Shown piece after piece: positions 1-13,007 of a stretch of 64,000 nucleotides of DNA. The notes beneath the pieces were generated by a model. It was not told where the DNA came from and made no database searches. It saw only the letters and a list, made by a program, of their open reading frames with translations. The position numbers and the translations under genes are program-made. The stretch is from Lineus longissimus (Eukaryota > Nemertea > Pilidiophora > Heteronemertea > Lineidae): positions 14,140,109-14,204,108 of the forward strand of contig NC_088325.1 of NCBI RefSeq assembly GCF_910592395.1, read 5' to 3'. Within the stretch, counting starts at the first letter, position 1. Each line of letters opens with the position of its first letter.

Positions 1-3000
1 AAGCTCTTTACTCTTGTATAAACATCCAAGGTATGTCAATTGTGACAAGTTCTGTACCAACTGGAGTGTCAAAGATGCAAGGAGCATTTATCACAAGTGT
101 AAAGTGCCTATTCCCCTTGGCTTGACCATGGAGAATAACAAAGACAACAACTACTAATACAGATTGGACAAAGGCAGATATAAATTATAAAATACATTTT
201 ATTTTCGAGAAATCGACAAATCAATGAAATAGGACATTACAGGCAATCATAAAGGCAATACAAACATATCAAAAGTACAGGTTCATATTTTGTAATCAAG
301 TCAGATAACTAAGAAGGAAATATTAATTTCTTGACTGTCTTCTTAAGAGTCGTACCAACCTGGATTCCAATTTAATCTCATCCCAGATTATCTTGATTCC
401 TGGTTGTCATGAAGTCACTCCCGTTGCTAGGTGATAGTTGCTATAGCAACCGCCCTATTCCAGAAACCTTAACCCGGGAGTTTATAACATCACAAGTTAG
501 GGTCTCAGGGAAAGGGAGGAGGCTTCTGCCAAACATTTGAATCCTCACACATCCATGTGGCGTCACTACTCTCGTTCCTGAATCCATGTTTTACAATCAC
601 CCTCCTTGTTCGTCAACGGCGCCGGAGGAAGTGACCTCTATCTGCATCCTGCGTGACATGCCACTCACAATTGCAGTAATTCTGGCGGCATGAAATTTCT
701 GATGACAATATTAACCCTTTTTCGGCCAAACTTCAAACAATACGACAGATTCTTCAAAGTCTGCATCTGCATTAGGTCTTCACAAGTTTGCGTTGCATGT
801 GTCATTACAAAAAGAATACCTCAAAACGCTATTGGGTTTATTCTAATAACTTTCTAAATTGGCATAACAATGAATTTGGCCAAAAAAGAGTTAAACAGTT
901 TTGATGGCGTCAATTTGATACAAACAGGAACAAACTCATTCTGACCAAGTCTTGATAGGGTATGATACATTGTAGTTACTTAAAGTCTATACAGATGGCA
1001 ATGCTGGAATATATAGGCCCTATATTATGAGATTACTCAAATTTAACATGCACAACCACCTTTCTTTGATACTACAAGTATGAAAGATAATGACAGGGAT
1101 ACCATGCAAAATCTTGATTCACTGTAAAACCAGGCAGGAGCTTGTAATGATGACACTGCCTTCTTAAAATTAGTAATGGGTTTGACTGATTATACAGCTT
1201 TTGTTTTTTTCTTTAAAATATTGACTATACCATTAGTACCAACGCAGACAACCTATCAATAGGCCTACTGGTGCAATACACTACACTACTTTTCCAAATT
1301 CATACCTTAGACCATATTTTTTAACAAAACCTTCTAGTTAAACTTCCTCTACATATATAGCATAGACACTGGTTAAACCATACAACAGTTGACCTCGTAC
1401 CAGTCGGAGGGGGGCTGTTCATAGCCAAACTATCAAAACATAAGTAAACGTCATATGCAATCACGCGTTGTTTTGAAAGCCGCTGGTTGATGTGGCTGTC
1501 CGTGGTTCCCTCTGACTGGTACGAAGTTAAACAGTCGAGCACCAAAAGTCTCGTAATCATGTTGAAATAACAGTAAATACCCCAAGCCCCAGGGCCAATG
1601 GGCCATTACAATAATGATCAGTACACCTTGTCGCTCCAGACGACATTATTGACAAACACCATACATTTTCACCCGAGCTTCATTGAGCCACTGTGCTGTG
1701 TGGCAATAATCAATCGCCATTAGGGAAGTATTGAATAGTGAAGTGATTAAAAATAACAAATGTAATGGCTAGCTTTTCATGATTGGTTACTTATTGTCTT
1801 GCTACATGTCTGGGAATTTAAACATGTACATTGCATGTTTACCTAATTAATCACGTATGGCAAAGAGAACATGTATGGCAAATTCAAAACTTCTGTAAAA
1901 TTGTTAGGAGGTGACACAATGTCATATGCCATTCATATATTTACTGTTAATTTTTTGACAAATAATGAAATTCACAGCTTGAAATGTGTTTTGTTATTCT
2001 TTTGCTGTCCACACTTTGACCAACAAATTGCATCAAATTAGGCACAGCTCAGTTTTGCACCTCTTGTCGCTACATCTACACCTGGTGTCACATCAATTAT
2101 AGCCCATGTCCACACTCACCCTGTTAGCGACAGTTCTTTACAGATTAGCACCGCTATCGACTAATGCCGATAGCAATAATCAATCCCGGCAGCTCGATAT
2201 ACCGTCACCGTCCGCCGTATAGAATAACCTGTGTATCAGTACCATGCACTATTAGATCAAGCCTTCAAATATCTCAGTCGCGTGAACATTTTTTTTCCCA
2301 GCATCATCATGTATGTGTAACTGATAGCGTATTTGCACGCATGATCTGTTCTGACCTGTGTATGATTGCTGATCTCCGTTAACTGACAACTCTACCCAAC
2401 TGTGATGTTTAAACATGTTCAAGGGGAACAAGCTGAATTAGCTGCTATTGGGACATAAGCATTGTAGTCGAGTTCAATGATGTAGGACATTGCTGGCCCT
2501 GGAACGCAGAGGGTCCATCAACTACTTTTCAGCACATTCACTTGTGCCTTAGGTGTCTTTCTGGTTATTCAGTGCCAGTGTAGCGACACAGGAAGCAAGG
2601 CATTTCCCCTTTGCAACGAATTTTGCACATGAGAAAACGAATTAACTCTAAACACACATGATTCGAATCACAATTGAAATCAGGAAAACGTGGACATCTG
2701 GACAACTCTCTCTTACGACAGATTACTCCCCAAACTTTCCGCTGGACAATAGATGCCAAGACTACACCAACCCCCTTGACCACCTCAAGGGCATTTCACA
2801 TCGAAAGCGGAGAGTTTCTCTATGCTAAGTGGAGTAAAGTCTGGCCTTGGCACAAACAATGCTACAAGGCAAGGTGGTTAGATTTGATGTTTGCTAATAT
2901 GCTAATGCTACTCGACAGATTTCACGACCTTGGCAGGACACTTGAGTTACTCAAGGATATTAACACGATAGTTCCATGCAGTTAGCGTGCATGTGTGGGC

Positions 3001-4992
3001 TGTCACAACTGTCAATAAGGCCGAGGGATATTAATCCATCGTTTGTTAACGAGTGCTAACATCTTGAAGTTTTTTAAGACCTTGAACTCGTGGCTGCTGT
3101 TATCACAGATGCCATCGTCAAGTCCATCATCAAGAGACGATCAGGATGAAGGCATATTGGCAATAACTGGAGCTTCGTGGGCCAGACCAGCATTGTCCTA
3201 GTGTTAATCAATTACCAAGCCTTGACAGTACGCAGACCAATCGGAGGCCAGAAGTATTGATCTCTCTCAACAGTCTGAACTCAAGGGTCCAATCACAACA
3301 GTCCTTCAACTGACTCGTCATGGCAGTTCTAATGGGTGCATCGAAAATGCTGCATGGAAAACTCGACGCTGCCACCAGACGTTAATAAATATTTCACCCG
3401 TCAGCTTCATGTGGCAGGGTCCTTGAGGCTGTTAGGCACAATCTCTCGGGAATCGCTGCCCATCGTTAATGATGTGAACTGCTGTTGAATGAGACCGAGT
3501 GGCCATTAAGGCCGAATGAAGGATCTGTAAGCTTGTACAGGTGATTTTTGCAAGAACAGACGATTCATTCGAATGTCCAATTTGTGTTGATGTGTCATAT
3601 ATAAGTATTTAGTTAAGCGTGCTGCTATTTTTATGAGCACGCTTTACTTCAGAGTCTGAGTGGTGTTCTACCGGGAAAGGGGAGAGTACGTTTCAATTGG
3701 TAGCAGACACCTGATTAATCCTTGCAGGGCGCATACCTTTTCAAGGCCCGTGTGACATCGTAGACAATGCCAACTGCGGAGACATAAATGATGTCATGCG
3801 GTGCGGAGCTAACAGAGCCAGCAGTGATGACACAACAACGCAATGGATCTCACAGGACGTGATCAGTATGCCGAGGTCGTTTCAAAATTGAGTTGAAATT
3901 GACAAGCGGAATGGCATACAAAGGGTTAAATAGTTATTCGATCCATCTCTCGTATAGATGGAAAGAAAATACGGAGCGGGACAATAATTTCCTTTCGTGA
4001 CGATCCATCATCTGCCACGACAGTAATCTATGGCAACGGCAGCGAAAAAACTAACTTAATCGACGAGAATATTTTCTAGCATTAAAGTTGACGTTGTCTG
4101 GGTTGGCAGACTTCATGACTTGGGATATGTACATTTTGATAATTTTGGATCAGTTCAATAATAGTTCTGGATAAATCTGATAGGGGGCTCTCAGGAGGCA
4201 CCAATGTGTATGTACAAATGACTGTACCCAGTTTGGAGAAACAGCTCTCACTCCTGACAAGGAGACTGGCAATTTGTAACAAATACTTCCCATCTCTTAA
4301 CCTTGGTCAATCCTGAATCCTTTCACAGTAGGACTCAAATTGCCCAGTATTGTGTATCGCACTACTTGACACTCAGCTCCCAACTGAATCGTTTTCTTAT
4401 GTCCACAAAGGGTTAAACCAAAGAGGGTTATATCAGCATCAACTAATTACTCTCTTTAAAAAAAAAGCGACTTTATCAAATTCTAAATGGTTCTTTACAA
4501 AGTATCTGCTTTCATATAGACAAATCACAAACCCATCAAGACTAGGCACTAAAAAATATTCAATGACTATCGTAGATGTTTTTGAAACAGGAAGAAAATA
4601 ATTCTGTATTAAATCCATTAAAATCAGCATCATGGCTCCAGATTAAAATCAGAACTTTTTATTACCTATTAAATTGATTTCAGGAGAACCTGAACGACAC
4701 CATAGTATAAAATTCATAGTACATAGTGTTGCATCACAGGTATAGTTAGCATGGGACAAGAACATAATTTTCCCTCTAAATTAGCGTCATATTCCTTTTG
4801 TAGAATAAAAGCATCTCCTATATGTCGGGGGTAAAATCTAAATATTGCTATCAGTACACTTTCAAAGAAGACGATAGCAAGGTTTTCATTGACGTTCAAT
4901 CTTAATTAAAGTGATGGAAATCAGATTTTTTTAAATATTTACGAAAGTATCGATGTTAAATTGATTTAAAGTCTGATCAGACTATTTGCAGG
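1..4992. other. No supported gene; mostly single-copy noncoding DNA
   Basis: I see no convincing coding exon, RNA gene or repeat array in the first 5 kb. The sequence is AT-rich and the open frames here are short and lack paired splice signals. Position 1-30 ends in a good donor (CCAAG followed by GTATGTC), so an exon truncated by the window edge is possible on the plus strand. A minus-strand exon-like segment at 3715-3773 follows a strong acceptor and ends in a stop, but nothing links to it. An X-box-like palindrome lies at 437-450. Confidence 0.5.
437..450. promoter_or_regulatory. X-box-like palindrome (RFX-type site)
   Basis: The 14-mer GTTGCTATAGCAAC is a perfect inverted repeat of the RFX half-site (RGYAAC), with a 2 bp spacer. 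A further half-site, GTTGCTAGG, lies 14 bp upstream. RFX factors bind such X-boxes in promoters of cilium genes in animals. Only the motif is seen; no linked promoter or first exon is recognisable. Confidence 0.35.
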
Positions 4993-5287
4993 AGTGAATG
5001 AATGAATGAATATAAGAATTTCTATAACGCCTGAATTAAAAGAAAAACTTAAATTCTCAGACGCTTTACACAGCAAAACACTCCCTGAAAAGGTGTTGTT
5101 TCAGGAGAGTTTTGAAAATGTCTATGGAACCAGCAAGCCTGATGTTGGAAGGTAGCTGGTTCCATAGAACCGGTGATGACTTGTAAAAAAGAACGGTCAC
5201 CAAAGGTTTTGCACTTAGTGCGAGGGACCACCAAAGTTGGAGCATATATATTTTCCAAGACGTCTCCAACAAGACCAACCACACCAC
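4993..5287 (-). mobile_element. 5'-truncated CR1/L2-like LINE, reverse transcriptase C-terminus and 3' tail
   Basis: Read on the minus strand, one frame gives LVVPRTKCKTFGDRSF. The next frame gives SPVLWNQLPSNIR followed by IFKTLLKQHLF. Together these match the typical end of CR1/L2-family reverse transcriptases (GDRSF, then P-LWN-LP--IR, then FK--LK-HLF). One frameshift lies between GDRSF and SPVLWN, so this is a dead copy. Downstream on the same strand it ends in a short TTCA repeat (4993-5010), the usual 3' end of these elements. The copy keeps only the last ~75 codons, consistent with target-primed 5' truncation. Confidence 0.75.
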
Positions 5288-7588
5288 AGGTTTGACGACG
5301 TCATATGTTTCAAATCTGTATCAAAACCAATTGACTTAAACATGCTGAATAGTGACTTCATCCCTTTTCAAATTGAAAAATACACTAATCTCACATGGAT
5401 ATGATTGACATAAGGAGATGGGATTACTTTAGTATAAGATTATATAACAATGACAGCAACAAATACAAATATTAACCTAATCAAATAGCATTATATCACG
5501 TTGCAAAAAATCTCAAAATGCACAAAACACTCTGGTGCCTTGGACTCAATTTCAAACGACTTTTTCAAAAAACATTGCATCCTTGAGGATAAGCATGCTT
5601 GAATGCCTCAAGTGGGCTTTTGTTCTACAAGATACGACACAATATCGTGTCACTTTTGGTGTAGCCACGACGACAACGTTATCGGATTGGCGATGATCTC
5701 TCTAGAGATACTGTGACCTTGTATGCCCTTGAACAATGTATGACGGCGCATATATCATAGAGCCGACATTGACAGCGTCTCACATGCAGGTGCTATCGTT
5801 TTTTTGCAGAGCATGGTAAGGGTGATTTGGCTGATAAACACTACAGTAGTTCTCTTGAGATCTTGGGAGAAAGGTTGCATGGTTCAAAAACTGACAGCAC
5901 TCCGATGTGTTGCAGTCAAATAATTATATATACATATATTTTAGTAGGCTACATCAATTGTTTAGTAAGCTACATATATTGTTACAGTCATTGAAGTTTT
6001 TTGAAAACACTCAACTATTTTGGAGGTGTAGAAAGGAGGGAATTCCTCTCTGTTATTCTTACAGTGTTTCTACCAAATTGTGGGGGTGAAGGGGTTAAAG
6101 CACACATATCCCTTTTTCCTCTCCCTGGACAAGAACCATACATAATCAGTAAGATTAAGCCCGGGTCACGCAGTGTCTGCACCCGATTACCCCCAACCAA
6201 TCACAGCCAAGGTTAGACTAATCAATGAATTACTGACGGGCAAAAAATACCAGCGGAAAAAATCCCATGTTTTTCCGTCGAATGACTTTTTAATTCATTA
6301 ACGCGAGTGCTGCCTGCTGGAAATTCTTTCAATTCAAAATTTGATTAAATTTGAAAATAGTCTCGCGAATGTTGAGATCTTATGGAAATTGAAGGAGAAT
6401 ACCTCAATATGGTTCTTTCACATTTAAGTCAAGGCAGCAGGAGAAAAAAACAGTTGACAGTTTTCTTCATGAATAGGAGAAATCTCTGCAACAGCCGACT
6501 CATTACCACAAATGGAGTGACTGTCTGGCGTGCATCTGAGAAGTTCCTTGTAGGTCTTCCCAATGCCCCCTATAACCTGTTGCAACACAAAATATTAAGC
6601 TTGCAAATGTACACAGGAGTAAAGGGTTAACAGTCTTAACTGTCATGATATTCCCAGCTTGTTGTAACAAAAAAATCAACGCCAGACCTTTAAGCAAATT
6701 GACAAGGATTCCATTTAAATCCTGCAGCTGCATGCCACGCTGGCACGCACGTTAGATAGTCACAGGATTGGCACGGTACATTTCATTCAGATGCATCGCA
6801 ATTAATCGGAGGTGCGCCGGAATCGGGCGCTGGGTTTTTCCATTGAGAGGGAGCAGCGTGAATGCAAACCTGCAGTGAGCTGGATGTAAAATACTTAACA
6901 CTTTAAGCGTAAGAATACGTTGTGCGAACCAACAGGTTACGTGGTCTCACCTTCTAAACAAACCAGGGAAAATTCAGACAGTCATTCCCGGGAGAATTCC
7001 AATTGTCATTCCTACATTGTAAAATCCAATTCAGACAGACGGATATTAAACTTTTAAAGTGTTCAGTAAGCAATCTCACTTATTACCTATTGAGTTATTT
7101 CCCAATGCGCCGACAATCAAGTCGATATTGACAACAGAAATGTGAACAATAAGGATTTCCTTTCTATTTCAGGACATAATCCATGCCAACAAGACCTAGC
7201 TCTTCAATCAACCCAGCCGGCAAAAACTAACCTTTTAGGTCTGAATCCCGAACCCCACGCCATCAATTTGAAAGTTCTGTAAGATTGACTTCCTTGAATT
7301 CAGTTTTTTCACTCTGTTTGCATCACGACTGATCTTACCTAATGCACCAATATCATAAATGATATTGCATTTTAAAAGAAACCTTTTACATGTCAGAGTT
7401 TTTTCAATACAGTGTATTAAGTAATAGAACAATAGCATTTGAGACTGAACAAACCATATATTTAAAGAATAAGGAAAAGCATAAGTCTGCTGTTAGCTAT
7501 GGAAACTACTTCAGCCAAGTTGGCTAGTGCCTGTCGAGGGGATAGGTAATCAGGCAGGGCCAAACCTAGAGGGAGTCACATGTGCCAT
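5288..7588. other. No supported gene
   Basis: Only short open frames are present. A 70 bp minus-strand segment (6507-6576) sits between an acceptor-like and a donor-like signal and reads VIGGIGKTYKELLR in one frame, but a second frame is also open and no partner exon was found. I see no tandem repeat or RNA gene. Confidence 0.4.
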
Positions 7589-7832
7589 GGGGCAGCGGTA
7601 GCGCAGTGGAAGAGAGTCGGCCTCATGATCAGGAGGTCGTGGGTTCAACTCCCGGCCGAGTCACTGCTTAGTTCCCTACTGGTCGAGTTCAAGTGACCAC
7701 CTTTTGGTTGCTCCTTGAAACCCCTGATTGATTTCTGTGGAGACCGGGGTAATAATATGATATCCCAAAGCGCTTTGAGCGAGAACTATAGTGTCACGGA
7801 ATTGCGCTATATAAAAGACTCATTATTATTAT
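7589..7832 (+). mobile_element. tRNA-derived SINE, copy 1
   Basis: The head carries an A-box-like TAGCGCAGTGGAAGAG and a B box GGTTCAACTCC at normal tRNA spacing. By eye it resembles tRNA-Met, with CTCATGA over the anticodon loop. A ~130 bp tRNA-unrelated body follows, containing AAGCGCTTTGAGCG and GCGCTATATAAAAG, and the element ends in a short ATT repeat. The second copy at 39831-40085 is collinear over the whole length, which defines the element. The body motif recalls conserved central or 3' domains shared by many invertebrate SINEs. I see no clean target-site duplication. Confidence 0.85.
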
Positions 7833-9609
7833 ATGTTGAGGAAATGCAGGTGACAATCCCAGTAGCTCCCCCTTTCTCGAACTCTTCCTAATGCTGGCAA
7901 ACACAGGAATTCAACAGGATGTATCTGCAGGAATCAATAAAGATTAGTCTTTATCAATTGGTATATATCATAGTGGTGAGGCATTCCCAGCCATTGAGCA
8001 TGTTGAGAGACGAATTGCCATCTTGCCTGATTCTCCATTTGGTTTGCTGTCCGAACTTGACTACTGCTGCAGTCAGATTTCTATGCGAGTTTAGAATAGG
8101 ACTTGCGTGAACTTCATAACATGATCCAAGCTGCATCAAATCTCATACAACCCCAGGGTCTCCGGCCTCCGACATAAAAAGACACAAGACCTATTGTGCA
8201 TGACTCTTCTAATAAAATATCACAGCCAGACACAGCCAATACAAATCCACCCCCAAGAGATTCAAGATAAGCATCAAATGACAACATCTACTCTGGCATT
8301 TTTTTGGTATAAACACCGTCAGGATCACCGATTCGAACGTCACGATCAAGTGTCGCGTTCTAACGCCATTTTCCGCTGATGCCTCATCCCCGGGAGGTTT
8401 CATAACTCGATCGTGAAATTGGCATCAATATGCGTACCAGTAGATGGCTGTACACCATCTTTTTTTGTCCATCAACACGGCGAAGATGACTCGCCAAGGG
8501 CTGCGGGTTCATCCATCAGAAACACACTCAAAAACAATTGTAAATCTACCGGCTTGACAGGTCAGGAGGTGTCCTTGACCTCACCCATCGCCGGAGTTCA
8601 TCGCTGAGCATGTTTTTGAGTCAGATCACGGATAGAACAGACATCCCTGTTCGAAGGAACGCAACTTTGAAGTTGTTGTACTGTATAAAGCGCTGTATAA
8701 GGACGTCCTTGTTTCCCCCAACAGAATAGCTCAAAGCAGGACACTGTGCAAGGGATAGTAGTCCTAGGGCTGATAGTCCGTGTAACAATAGCCCGCATTG
8801 CTAAATAGCGGTACAATAGATCATGCTGCTTAATTGATCAAATACAATGCTACCGGACTATGACTCCAGGGGGACTATATCCGCTGTCACAACACCATCT
8901 ACTTTCAGACTGTTCCCTATTTCTGCTTTATTTCTTTAAATTCCAGAATACACATAGTAAGAGATTTCTTTAAATTCAAGATTACACGTCTTAAGAGCAC
9001 TTCATTGGGGATCCCAACAAAAAACACTTTGTCAACATAGCCGCCAAACATCTCTTTCAAAGTCATTGCCGGTCGCCAGGCAACCGTAAATACAAAGCCA
9101 TTGCCATAGAAAAGAACCTTGTATAGACAGAAATGTTCACTTTTCAGGCTTTTAGACTCGGATGAGGCGTGTATAACTGACACTTCCTCGGCTTATCTGA
9201 TATGAGAATTTCTGTGTTTGACATTTATGCCCGACGATCCCGGGGATATTTTGTTTACTCTTGATATTGGTTTCTGATGGTGACGTCTTTCAATATACAG
9301 GTTGCAGCTTATAGTCTCTTGGGTCTGCCGGTGGCGCAGGAATGGTAGTCCATTTTTTTCTGTTCACGATGTATATTAGTTAATTTTCTGGCAAATTCTT
9401 ACAACAGCCCACGAGGGTTAACCAGTACCTACACACTGATATCCATTCACATAGACTAGCGCTCACAACTTCTTCCCAAGGTCTCAGATTCATTCGCACG
9501 GCCATCCAATCAGGACCACATCGCCCGGCATTCCATCAAAGCTGCACCAATCGTGCTCGCACCGAGGAAATCAATCTTAATCAAGGAGCCACTGTGACCA
9601 GGTGAGTGC
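7833..9609. other. No supported gene
   Basis: No exon model or repeat could be supported. An X-box-like motif, GTCGCCAGGCAAC, lies at 9072-9084. A good donor-like sequence (CAG followed by GTGAGTG) at 9600 sits at the edge of the repeat described next and is probably part of it. Confidence 0.4.
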
Positions 9610-9611
9610 CG

Positions 9612-10060
9612 ATCAGTGGCACAGGCCAATCAAGATACCGCTTCTATGACCACTTGGGTCCTACCTTGTTTTTTTCCTGAAAGCAACGCTCTGGTATGCC
9701 ATTCGATGCTGGGTAGACTATTCTGCATTCAGTCTCAGGTGGCAACTGCAGAACACACTAGAGCTAGTGCCAGTGGCACTACAGGCCAATCATAATACTG
9801 TTTGACTGTCACATCTACTACCGTGGTTTTTTAGGAGAGCATGGCTATGCTTCGTCACTCGCCCTAATTGTGTCCCAGCCAGTACAATTGGCATGACACC
9901 CTGTCTCCCAGTGCCTCTGCCTTTGGCATCAGCAGCACGGGTCAATCCCTAATTGGCTCAAGTATGCCCACTACGGCGGTCCTACCTTGCTTTTTTCTGA
10001 ATGGATCGCTAAGCCGTGTGATGCTGCCGAGTAACTTCATGTACTCACTCCCTACCTACA
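9612..10060. repeat. Diverged tandem repeat, period about 160 bp, three units
   Basis: Three diverged units share an ACAGGCCAATCA-like start (about 9621, 9781 and 9937), followed roughly 45 bp later by a CCTACC/CTACCGTGG block with a T-run. The spacing is about 160 and 157 bp. Similarity is partial, so the array is old. A related stretch appears near 60930-61010, where AGCCAATCACTCATAATGCC and GATACCGCC recur, suggesting the unit is dispersed. Confidence 0.5.
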
Positions 10061-10129
10061 CGTATGCCGACTAGCTGAACGCACTCCATACCTCTAGTGT
10101 GGTACTACTGCCAAAGGCTAGAAATTATT

Positions 10130-10690
10130 CAGGACCTAGCCGCCCCAACAGTGACACGACAACTGCTAACAACCTTGTCAATTGCCTCGACACAGAAACA
10201 ATATTGGCAGTGGCCAGGCCAATTTCCTTAATCGCAGAAACTTTAGCAACAATAGTCTCAAGAGTGCGTCTGGTTAGTCAGGGAAATGAATTTCGGTGAG
10301 CGAATGCCTACAGGCCCCCTGTCAAAACCTTTCAACCAAGCTGAGAATCAAGAAGACAGACCATACACTCAACCCTGAAGCTAGAAGTCCACCCTCGGAC
10401 ATAGAAAATTGTATGAACACAGAAACAATTTTTGTAGTGGCCAGGCCAATATCCCTACACGGAAATCAGATAAGACTGAGCCTGGTCAGTCATAGAGATG
10501 AATTATGGCAAGCAAATTCCCACATGCCTCAACATCAAACCTCATTTAGGAGGCCAGAAGTTCACTCTCTGTCATGACAACCACCAACACCCTTGCCAAT
10601 TGCCACAAGACTAAAACAATATTTACAGTCACCGCAAGAAATGAATTATGTCAAGTAAATTCCCAAACCACCATTACGTCAAACCCTGCC
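10130..10690. repeat. Diverged tandem repeat, period about 190-230 bp, three units
   Basis: The block CACAGAAACAAT, followed by GTGGCCAGGCCAAT, recurs at about 10191 and 10418, with a third, weaker unit near 10606. A second shared block, GAATTATGGCAAGCAAATTCCCA versus GAATTATGTCAAGTAAATTCCCA, links units two and three. The three consecutive small plus-strand open frames here overlap end to end only because the unit repeats; I do not regard them as genes. Confidence 0.55.
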
Positions 10691-11063
10691 ACACAGAAGC
10701 AACTGCGCGCAGCCTTAAGTTATTTGATGCGACAGAGGGAGATTATCGGCAACCTTGAGACATATTGATGGCCACCGTAATTCAACATGTTACACCGCGT
10801 CCTGAGCCGCCATTCATGTAGGCGCGGGAATCTACTCAACGATATTGGGGACACAACAGGTGGAGTGTTCGGAATCCGCCAAGAATGTGGACAACCACTT
10901 TCACAGATTGGGTCAACTGTGACTAAATTGATTTCGGTCTTTACTGGAATTTGGTAGAGCTGGCCGAGTATTTGTGATATGTCTGGACCTTTCTCCTCAA
11001 TTGTGGATAGGTCTTAGAAGATCACTGTCGGCGAATATCCTTATTTGACGTTCTTTTTTTCAG

Positions 11064-11221
11064 AAGTGGATGACTACTTTTGGGGATTGGGTCAAGAGAT
11101 GGGTATTGCCAGACAAGAAGATCCTGATGTCGTGAAAGATCTTCTCTTTTCGTCCACAAATCCCAATGTATCAAAGAAAGCTATTCAGACTACACAAGAT
11201 AAGCTTAAAAGGATATCTTAA
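11064..11221 (+). CDS. Candidate terminal coding exon, product not recognised
   Basis: A very strong acceptor (GACGTTC, a T-run, CAG) ends at 11063. The exon starts in phase 1 (AA completes a codon). It then reads 51 open codons beginning VDDYFWGLGQEMGIARQ and ending TTQDKLKRIS, with a TAA at 11219-11221. The other two frames are closed. Composition is hydrophilic and protein-like. I do not recognise the family. No upstream partner exon could be fixed, although 10884-10922 holds a decayed look-alike of the first 12 codons. An AATAAA follows at about 11990. Chance origin is the main alternative. Confidence 0.38.
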
Positions 11222-12019
11222 TCCTTCTCCAATCCAGTAACAGATCCCTCTTTTAGATTTTAAGTCTGTTTTGTCAATCTAAAAAAACCCAATGATATCA
11301 GACAATTTAGATTTAAATTTGCAAATTAACATCGTTCTACAAGATGTTTTTACCCCGACTTTGATGAAGAAACTCTCTACTAATTGTTCTGAGTAGCGTA
11401 CTAGATAAACAGCAGACGTTATTATCAAATTTATCAACATGACTAAAGAGACGCATGGACAGAACTTCGCAAACACGAACAGAAAAAATCAGCAAAAACC
11501 CTGATCACGTGACCTGATAGCAGCCATAGGGATCATCGGCAGAGATATCGTGTGAATTAAAGCGATAAGGCCTCAGCATGATCAAAGACCGCCACAGCTC
11601 CCGTAGGATAAAGGACCTTTGACGTTGGCATGGATATCTTAGAACCCTCAAGACCGCAGTACCAACCGATACTTAAACCATATCGAGACATTTGCACTTC
11701 AATAAGCGACGCACGGACCAGGCTGTGACTATTTGAGCAGAAACATCGCATATTTTACGAACGCCTGTCGAGGTGGTTTCCCACAAAGCGCCATGATCGA
11801 TTGGCGGAGTACAAACAGAACGGCGCCGCTGTAACGCTGGGGAAATGAATGCCGCCCTTTCTCAAACATTGCAAATACACATCGACAGATGAAAGGCATG
11901 AATACTTTCAAATCTATAAGTTTAAAGAAATTGATTTTGAAATATTTTTAGGCCTGCTCAATTAAAACACTTTGATTGGGCAATATTGAATAAACTGCGA
12001 CAAAAATGACATAATATTA

Positions 12020-12231
12020 CTTAAAGGAGGAGTTCTCAGTGAAAATTAGAATTAGAATTTTTAAAATTAAAATTTTTGATGACTGTCAGTGAGTCACTCA
12101 CTTCCAGTAGGAGCAATTGATATTGTGATAAATCAGAATTTGGCAAGAATCAATGTGCAATCAGTTTAAAGGATGTGTAAATAATCGTTTAACTTGGCTG
12201 TCTATCAAACACCCAACTCCTCCTTTAAAGG
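12020..12231. mobile_element. MITE with TTAAAGGAGGAGTT termini
   Basis: The left end reads CTTAAAGGAGGAGTT and the right end AACTCCTCCTTTAAAGG, giving terminal inverted repeats of about 16 bp around a ~180 bp AT-rich core. The flanks are TTA and TAA, which would fit the TWA target of PIF/Harbinger elements, but the two copies do not match exactly. It has no coding capacity. Related elements are at 19099-19174 and 21096-21178. Confidence 0.6.
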
Positions 12232-13007
12232 TAAAAGTCACCTACACCGACTGGAACTCCATTCAGCCACGGAAGTGACCACAACTGTACACACTGACTT
12301 ATCGCTCCCCCCCCCCCAGTTCCAAGGGCAACTTCCATCACTAAAACTCATTTAGTTCAGAAGTTGCACTTTGGTTTAAAGTATCAAAACAAAAAACACA
12401 CCAGATATCAAAAGATACCAAATCGCAAATATTTAACCTGAGAATTTTCTCTCAATACTGTACTCACAAAAGTATCAGCAAATTACAAATCTTACTTGAA
12501 ATCACTCCTATCTCAGTAAAATTGTGAAATCTCAAAAAAATATTATCATCACAAAATTTTACTCGAGATTTTCTCTCCAAATCTCGGTAAAATTGCAAAT
12601 ACATGTATATGCAAAATCCTACATCCTACATCCTACCCGACCTTGACCCTTACCTGACCTTGACCCGCACCGCTGACCTTGCTGTTGTACATAGGCGCCC
12701 TCTGGGAAAGCTAGAAGGTTGTACAGTTCCCCTAAGATGATGTAGTACACAACTATACAACCTACTACCTCAGACCGAGGGGCCCACTCCTTGGTGGACG
12801 GCGTGTCGGGTATCCTCGGCATGATCCGAAACAGTATTCCAAAATATGAGAATATCATACTTATCCCAAAAAATTGAGAAAAAAATATCCGGATAGATCC
12901 AAATAATGAATTCTCACGTAAATCCAGGAAAAAAATTATTTCCAAAAAATTATCCATCTCTTAGTTTCCCTGGTTTTTCGATAAAATGTGTTTATCCTTC
13001 TCCATAG

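Noticed and set aside
3715-3773. Minus-strand exon-like segment reading GIVYDVTRALKRYAPCKD to a stop
   Set aside because: Excellent acceptor but isolated, only 59 bp, and a second frame is open through most of it.
5502-5521. 20 bp identical to 55718-55737 (TGCAAAAAATCTCAAAATGC)
   Set aside because: AT-rich and short; flanks do not match, so coincidence is likely.
7589-7665. Stand-alone tRNA gene
   Set aside because: The promoter boxes are present but the acceptor stem does not pair well, and the sequence continues into a SINE body repeated at 39831.
10099-10768. Three consecutive plus-strand frames overlapping at ATGA, resembling an operon
   Set aside because: The arrangement follows from the ~190-230 bp tandem repeat beneath it; no start context, domain or splice evidence supports translation.
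11279-11464. Minus-strand frame behind a strong acceptor, hydrophobic start (CVSLVMLINLIITSAVYLV)
   Set aside because: It would end 58 bp from the stop of the plus-strand exon at 11064-11221 and has only a weakly supported partner (11759-11836). Kept out as too uncertain.
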